A stretch of DNA of 11,709 nt. It comes from CAYFXE01 sp964347035 (lineage in GTDB: Bacteria; Acidobacteriota; Aminicenantia; Aminicenantales; Aminicenantaceae). The notes beneath the pieces were generated by a model. The model was not told where the DNA came from, searched no databases, and saw only the letters and a program-made list of their open reading frames with translations. The number at the start of each line of letters is the position of its first letter. The first letter of the stretch is position 1. The translations under genes and the position numbers were made by a program. The stretch lies in contig CAYFXE010000063.1 in assembly GCA_964347035.1 (NCBI GenBank), forward strand, positions 1 through 11,709. Reading direction: 5' to 3'. Positions 7,785 to 11,709 of the stretch are shown piece by piece.

Positions 7785-9098
7785 TTATAAGGGGTGGAAG
7801 AGTTGCTTTTCGAGCTCACTCTGATATTCCAGGCAATCGAGGAGGAGGTGACTCATGACCTTTATGCCCACGAAGATGCTCCGTTCATCGGGATTAAAGT
7901 ATGGGCTGTGGAGAGGGGGCATGGTTTTCAGACTGGGATCTTTGACACCCAGAAAAAAGAAGAAGGCTGGTATTTTCTGGCAATAGTAGGAAAAATCCTC
8001 AGCCACCAATTGAGGTGTGATCTCTGTAACATTATTTTTTCCCAGGAGATTAATGAGGGAGGGTAGGATGATCTCAACCAATTCTGGGTGGTTGTAAACA
8101 GGAGGAGCTCCTCTTTGATAGTTGAACGTATAGTTGGCTCCGAAGGAATGGGTGATCCCTTTGACTATATCCTCGATGGATTGAGGTATTCTATTTCTAT
8201 TTTTTTCACTCAAGGTTCGGATAGTGCCCTCCAGACGAACCTGTTCAGCGATGATGTTCGGTCGTGTCCCGCCGCTAATTTTTCCGATGGTGATCACAGC
8301 CGGATCAGTGGGGTCCGTCGTTCGGCTGATGATGGATTGAAGACTGAGGATGACCTGGGAGGCCAATGTGATGGCATCTATCCCTTCATGGGGTTTGGCG
8401 GCATGGGCGCTTCTTCCCTTGATGATGATCTCGAACCAGTCAGCACTGGCCATGATAGAACCTGTTGAGTAGAAGACTTTACCAACGTCTTCGGGCCAGA
8501 CGTGGAGACCGAAAATGGCTCCTATCGGCGGTTCATCAAGAACGCCTTCTTTGATCATCAGATTTGCTCCGCCTTCCTCGCCAGGCGGAGGGCCTTCCTC
8601 TGCTGGCTGGAAGATGAATTTAATGCTTCCTTTGATTTTGTCTTTGATGGTGTTGAGAACCATGGCTGTCCCGAGGGCGATCGATGTGTGGAGATCGTGA
8701 CCACAGGCATGCATGACTCCCGGGTTAAGGGATCTGTAGGGAACATCCGCTAACTCTTGGATTGGCAGAGCGTCCATGTCGGCACGGAGACCTATGGTAA
8801 AGCCTTTCTCCCCTCCAACGAGCAAACCCGTGACACCTGTTTTGGCAACACTGGTTTCAACATCCAATCCCATAGCCATGAGTTTGGAAGCCACGAGGCT
8901 TGCTGTCTGGAATTCCCGATTACCCAGCTCCGGATTCATGTGGAAAAAACGACGGATTCTTATGATCTCTGCTTTATGCTTTTCGATCTCATCGGCAATC
9001 TTTAACGCTGTATTCCTATCCACTCCAAAGGCGGTAATGGCAGACAGAAAGGTTGCAAGCAAGAAAAAACCAGATAAGAGCCTGAGGATCTTGAACAT
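7785..9098 (-). CDS. Exported M20-family (M20D) amidohydrolase/peptidase
   Basis: A 437-residue zinc-dependent hydrolase of the HipO/AbgB/YxeP type, which cleaves N-acyl or peptide-like amide bonds. A signal peptide (residues 1-24, hydrophobic FFLLATFLSAITAF) implies export, whereas most relatives are cytoplasmic. Motifs in order: HMNPELGNREFQT (53-65), GLRADMDALPIQE (103-115), HACGHDLHT (130-138, with likely metal ligands Cys132 and His134), FQPAEEG (163-169, with the Glu pair), GLHVWP (197-202), GRSAHAAKPHEGIDA (228-242, lid/dimerisation domain), and HSPYFNPDE (397-405, with the last His ligand). A proline/glycine-rich insertion follows PAEE (GPPPGEEGGA), as I recall in exported relatives. 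All metal and catalytic residues appear intact. The substrate cannot be told from sequence; hippurate-like, N-acetyl-amino-acid and dipeptide substrates are all possible. It leads a two-gene unit with comEC. No Shine-Dalgarno precedes the ATG; see the promoter at 9105-9133. Confidence 0.9.
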   Translation of the reverse strand: MFKILRLLSGFFLLATFLSAITAFGVDRNTALKIADEIEKHKAEIIRIRRFFHMNPELGNREFQTASLVASKLMAMGLDVETSVAKTGVTGLLVGGEKGFTIGLRADMDALPIQELADVPYRSLNPGVMHACGHDLHTSIALGTAMVLNTIKDKIKGSIKFIFQPAEEGPPPGEEGGANLMIKEGVLDEPPIGAIFGLHVWPEDVGKVFYSTGSIMASADWFEIIIKGRSAHAAKPHEGIDAITLASQVILSLQSIISRTTDPTDPAVITIGKISGGTRPNIIAEQVRLEGTIRTLSEKNRNRIPQSIEDIVKGITHSFGANYTFNYQRGAPPVYNHPELVEIILPSLINLLGKNNVTEITPQLVAEDFSYYCQKIPAFFFFLGVKDPSLKTMPPLHSPYFNPDERSIFVGIKVMSHLLLDCLEYQSELEKQLFHPL

Positions 9099-9104
9099 GG
9101 AATC

Positions 9105-9133
9105 ATCTTAGAATGACCTCAGGGGAAAGTCAA
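9105..9133 (-). promoter_or_regulatory. Predicted promoter of the M20-comEC unit, leaderless
   Basis: Read on the minus strand, TTGACT (9133-9128, 5 of 6) is followed by exactly 17 bp and TAAGAT (9110-9105, 4 of 6). Six bases separate the -10 box from the ATG at 9098, so transcription should start on or next to the A of the start codon. This agrees with the absence of a Shine-Dalgarno. The remaining bases up to the mutase stop at 9239 show no gene and no convincing terminator. Confidence 0.5.
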
Positions 9134-9238
9134 CCAGAAACGCCATAAGACTCTCTTTCTGAGGCTGAAGTGAGGGAAAGGGAGTCGTTAGCATGGTTTT
9201 GGAGATGCTGCCCGTAGATTGGGGACGTTGAAACGTTC

Positions 9239-10827
9239 CTACTGGATGTGGATGTTTTCTTTGAATGTTCCGTAGCTCTCTTCGAGAACGCCAGAGATCT
9301 CCCCAAGGGTCGCCTTAGCCTTAACGGCCTCGATAATCAGCGGAAAAAGGTTTTTTTCTATCTCGATAGCCTGTCTTAATGAGCCCAAGCGGCTTTTTAC
9401 CTGCTCATTCGATCTTTCTTCTTTAAGGCGGTGAAGTTTTCCAACCTGATTTTTTTCTAGCTCTTCAGGAGGGTAAACCAGCTCGAACTTGATCTTCTCC
9501 TCTTCGTTCGAGTACTCGTTCAGGCCGACTACGATCTGCTCTTTAGTCTCGACCTGTTTCTGGTATCTGTAAGCACTTTCCTGAATTTCCTGCTGGATAT
9601 ATCCTTTCTCGATAGCCATCAACATGCCTCCCATATTCTCGATCTTCTGGAGGTATTCCTCGACTTTCTCCTCGATCTGGTTAGTGAGGTACTCGATATA
9701 GTAAGAACCTCCTAAAGGGTCAACAGCGTCGGCCACTCCGCTTTCGTGGGCGATAATCTGTTGAGTCCGTAGGGCAATTTGGGCAGACTCTTCGCTGGGA
9801 AGTGCCAGGGCTTCATCCCTTGAGTTCGTATGTAAAGATTGGGTTCCTCCCAAAACAGCAGCAAGAGCTTGGAGGGCAACTCGAATGACGTTGTTCTCTG
9901 GCTGCTGAGCCAGGAGGGTCACACCGCTAGTTTGTGTGTGAAACCTGAACTTAAGCGATAGGGGATTTTTTGCCTTGAATCTTTTTCTCATGAGTTTGGC
10001 CCAGATACGTCTGGCCGCCCGAAATTTTGCTGTTTCTTCAAAGAAATTGTTATGAGCCGCGAGAAAAAAGGATAACCTCGGAGCAAACGTGTCGACGTCC
10101 ATACCGGTTTGAATCGCTGTTTCGACATAGGTGATGGCGTTGGCTAAGGTAAAGGCCAACTCCTGTACGGCTGTGGCTCCGGCTTCTCGTATATGGTATC
10201 CGCTGATGCTTATGGTGTTCCATCGAGGCACATGCGTCTTACAAAAGGAGAGAATATCGGCCGTGATTTTTAAGGAAGCATGAGGAGGGTAAATATATGT
10301 TCCTCGCGCTATATATTCCTTCAATAGATCATTCTGGATCGTTCCAGTTAGCTCAGTCCAAGGAATTCCCCTTTTTTCCGCTAAGACGAGATACATGGCT
10401 AGGATGATGGCGGCTGTGGAGTTGATCGTCATCGAAACACTAACCCTATCCAGAGGGATTTGGTCGAAGAGAATTTCCATATCTTCGATGGTGTCGATGG
10501 CTACCCCGACCTTCCCGACTTCTCCTTGAGCTTGAGAATGATCTGAATCGAGTNNNNNNNNNNAAGCCCTGTCTGGCCTTGGTTGAGGAGAAAGCGGTAC
10601 CTCTTGTTGGACTCCTCGGCTGTCCCGAAGCCGGCGTATTGCCGCATCGTCCACAGCTTTTCTCTGTACATCGTCGGATAAACTCCTCGGGTGAAAGGAT
10701 AGAACCCCGGCTCTCCGAGGTCACGAGATGGATCGAAATCAGTCAAGTCACCGGGAGCATAGAATCTCTTAATCTCGATTTGTGACGAGGTGAAAAGCCT
10801 GTGTTTTTCCTCTTTTTCGGAGGGCAT
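9239..10827 (-). CDS. Methylmalonyl-CoA mutase, large (catalytic) subunit, split type; contains an assembly gap
   Basis: The adenosylcobalamin-dependent TIM-barrel subunit that interconverts methylmalonyl-CoA and succinyl-CoA. From the ATG at 10827, 88 codons run to the gap (MRQYAGFGTAEESN at 61-74). After the gap the protein resumes in another frame with LDSDH, EVGKVGVAID, SVSMTINSTAAIILA, GTIQNDLLKEYIARGTYIYPP, SISGYHIREAGA, FAPRLSFF, FHTQTSG, TQSLHTNSRDEALALP and DPLGGSYYIE, and stops at 9239. Homology puts about 11 residues (SVAFDLPT-like) in the gap, giving about 536 residues, the usual length for large subunits without a B12 domain. The Propionibacterium residues Tyr89 and Arg207 (substrate carboxylate) and His244 have counterparts here (Tyr64, the R of IARGTY, the H of SGYH). 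This favours methylmalonyl-CoA over isobutyryl-CoA. The N-terminus is about 20-40 residues shorter than many relatives; an in-frame stop at 10845-10843 prevents extension. No Shine-Dalgarno; the ATG ends a run of eight A. Enolase lies 55 bp upstream. Confidence 0.92.
10554..10563. other. Assembly gap (10 N) inside the mutase gene, length wrong
   Basis: Ten N separate codon 88 of the mutase (ending at 10564) from the rest. The frame before the gap and the frame after it differ as written. Aligning to the conserved TGL-SVAFDLPT-xxG-xDSD region calls for 11 residues here, of which one base (10553) is already visible. The true gap is therefore about 32 bases, which restores the frame exactly. Confidence 0.85.
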
Positions 10828-10882
10828 TTTTTTTAGGTTCTGTTAAAAATCCATGCTCGCTAGAAGGGACTCAAAGGCTCGA

Positions 10883-11709
10883 TCACAAGATATGGCGAGC
10901 AAAGGCTTGGGAGCCTGTGTAGCGTCCCCTGTCCTTCAAATCTTCTTCTATCTCCAAAAGTCTGTTGTACTTGGCGACCCGTTCACTCCGGCTGAGGGAA
11001 CCTGTTTTTATTTGTCCAGCATTAAGCGCAACGCACAAGTCCGAGATGAAGGTGTCCTCGGTTTCTCCAGAGCGATGGGAGATAACCGTGGAATACCCAT
11101 TGTCTTGGGCATATTTTACCGTCTCCACCGTTTCGCTCAGAGTCCCGATTTGGTTGAGCTTAATGAGGATGGAATTAGCCACACCCTGTTCAACACCCTT
11201 TTTAAACCTATCTAGATTGGTGACAAAAATGTCATCTCCCACAATCTGAATTTTTTTACCGATGAGCCTGGTCAGTTTAATCCAGCCTTCCCAGTCGTCT
11301 TCGGCAAAGCCATCTTCTATGGAGAGGATAGGGTACTTCTGGAGTAGAGTTTGGTAGAATTCGATCATTTGCTCATCGGTTTTCTCTGATCCGTCAGATT
11401 TCTTGAAGACATATTTCTTATCAGAGTAGAATTCGGAGGCAGCCACATCCAAAGCTAAATACACATCAGAACCAGGAGTGTAGCCAGCGCTCTGGATGCT
11501 TTCCAGGATGAGATCCAAAGCTTCCTCGTTGGATTTGAGATTCGGAGCAAAACCCCCCTCATCTCCCACGGCTGTGCTGTAACCATGGCCTTTTAGGTTT
11601 CTTTTCAGGTGATGGAAGATTTCCGCTGCGGCTCGAATGGCTTCCGAAAAATCAGGCCTGCCCACAGGAGCAATCATGAACTCTTGGATATCGACGTTAT
11701 TATCTGCGT
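10883..11709 (-). CDS. eno: Enolase (phosphopyruvate hydratase), C-terminal part, cut by window edge
   Basis: The last 274 residues of enolase, which converts 2-phosphoglycerate to phosphoenolpyruvate in glycolysis and gluconeogenesis. The frame continues to the right edge as ADNNVDIQEFMIAPVG; the ATG at 11677 is internal, not the start. Family motifs are all present: SFSEALR-like DFSEAIRAAAE, VGDEGGFAPNL (catalytic Glu), LALDVAASEFY (metal Asp), EDGFAEDDW (metal Glu), VGDDIFVTN (metal Asp), LIKLNQIGTLSET (catalytic Lys), SHRSGETEDTFISDL (substrate loop) and GQIKTGSLSRSERVAKYN (Lys binding substrate). The C-terminus ends LKDRGRYTGSQAFARHIL. About 150-155 N-terminal residues lie outside the window. 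The mutase gene starts 55 bp downstream on the same strand with no obvious terminator between them, so the two may be co-transcribed. Confidence 0.97.
   Translation of the reverse strand, partial: ADNNVDIQEFMIAPVGRPDFSEAIRAAAEIFHHLKRNLKGHGYSTAVGDEGGFAPNLKSNEEALDLILESIQSAGYTPGSDVYLALDVAASEFYSDKKYVFKKSDGSEKTDEQMIEFYQTLLQKYPILSIEDGFAEDDWEGWIKLTRLIGKKIQIVGDDIFVTNLDRFKKGVEQGVANSILIKLNQIGTLSETVETVKYAQDNGYSTVISHRSGETEDTFISDLCVALNAGQIKTGSLSRSERVAKYNRLLEIEEDLKDRGRYTGSQAFARHIL

Noticed and set aside
10501..10654. Separate short proteins on either side of the mutase gap, and a start at 10654 in the downstream frame
   Set aside because: They are one gene. The downstream frame before the gap is not mutase-like, and the upstream frame loses its mutase similarity after the gap; a corrected gap length joins the two real parts.
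10883..11677. Enolase starting at the ATG at 11677
   Set aside because: The frame continues upstream to the window edge with the conserved ADNNVDIQEF sequence, so this Met is internal.
1..11709. CRISPR arrays, tRNA/rRNA genes, toxin-antitoxin or defence genes, prophage genes
   Set aside because: No regular direct repeats, no tRNA-like cloverleaf and no matching protein motifs were seen by eye on either strand.

Overview
The window looks like part of a chromosome from an uncultured bacterium, assembled from metagenomic or draft data: it has two 10-N gaps and is cut through a gene at its right edge. Gene content suggests the Acidobacteriota/Aminicenantes neighbourhood: a secreted 1042-residue VPS10/BNR-repeat protein, a small exported helical protein whose mature N-terminus reads LAELAKKERERREKLKGKK, and a split-type methylmalonyl-CoA mutase large subunit. 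The affiliation is inferred from recalled families, not from a marker-gene search (about 50% sure).

Left part (plus strand). After a short unassigned edge and a possible terminator, a promoter and a strong ribosome binding site lead into the GTG-started BNR/sortilin-like gene (185-3313). A perfect 29-bp inverted repeat around an AT-rich 92-bp core follows (3332-3481), with the look of a small non-autonomous mobile element or a long hairpin. Next, a near-consensus sigma-70 promoter drives a 363-residue predicted lipoprotein of unknown function (3566-4657), interrupted by an assembly gap.

Middle (minus strand, convergent with the left part). From upstream to downstream these are an exported M20-family amidohydrolase (9098-7785), comEC three bases behind it (7781-5403), and a small exported coiled-coil protein (5265-4726) with its own promoter. 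The M20 gene and the small exported protein each have a promoter so close to the ATG that the mRNA should be leaderless or nearly so.

Right part (minus strand). The last 274 residues of enolase run in from the edge. The large subunit of methylmalonyl-CoA mutase follows 55 bp later (10827-9239). Its reading frame appears broken only because the gap was written as 10 N; homology says about 32 bases are missing.

The cell evidently does glycolysis (enolase) and B12-dependent methylmalonyl/succinyl-CoA interconversion, exports a peptidase-like amidohydrolase and a large beta-propeller protein, and carries a DNA-uptake channel. I see no defence system, CRISPR array, RNA gene or prophage. The feature that known genes least explain is the 150-bp inverted-repeat element. 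No gene-free stretch exceeds 300 bases; the largest is 3314-3565.
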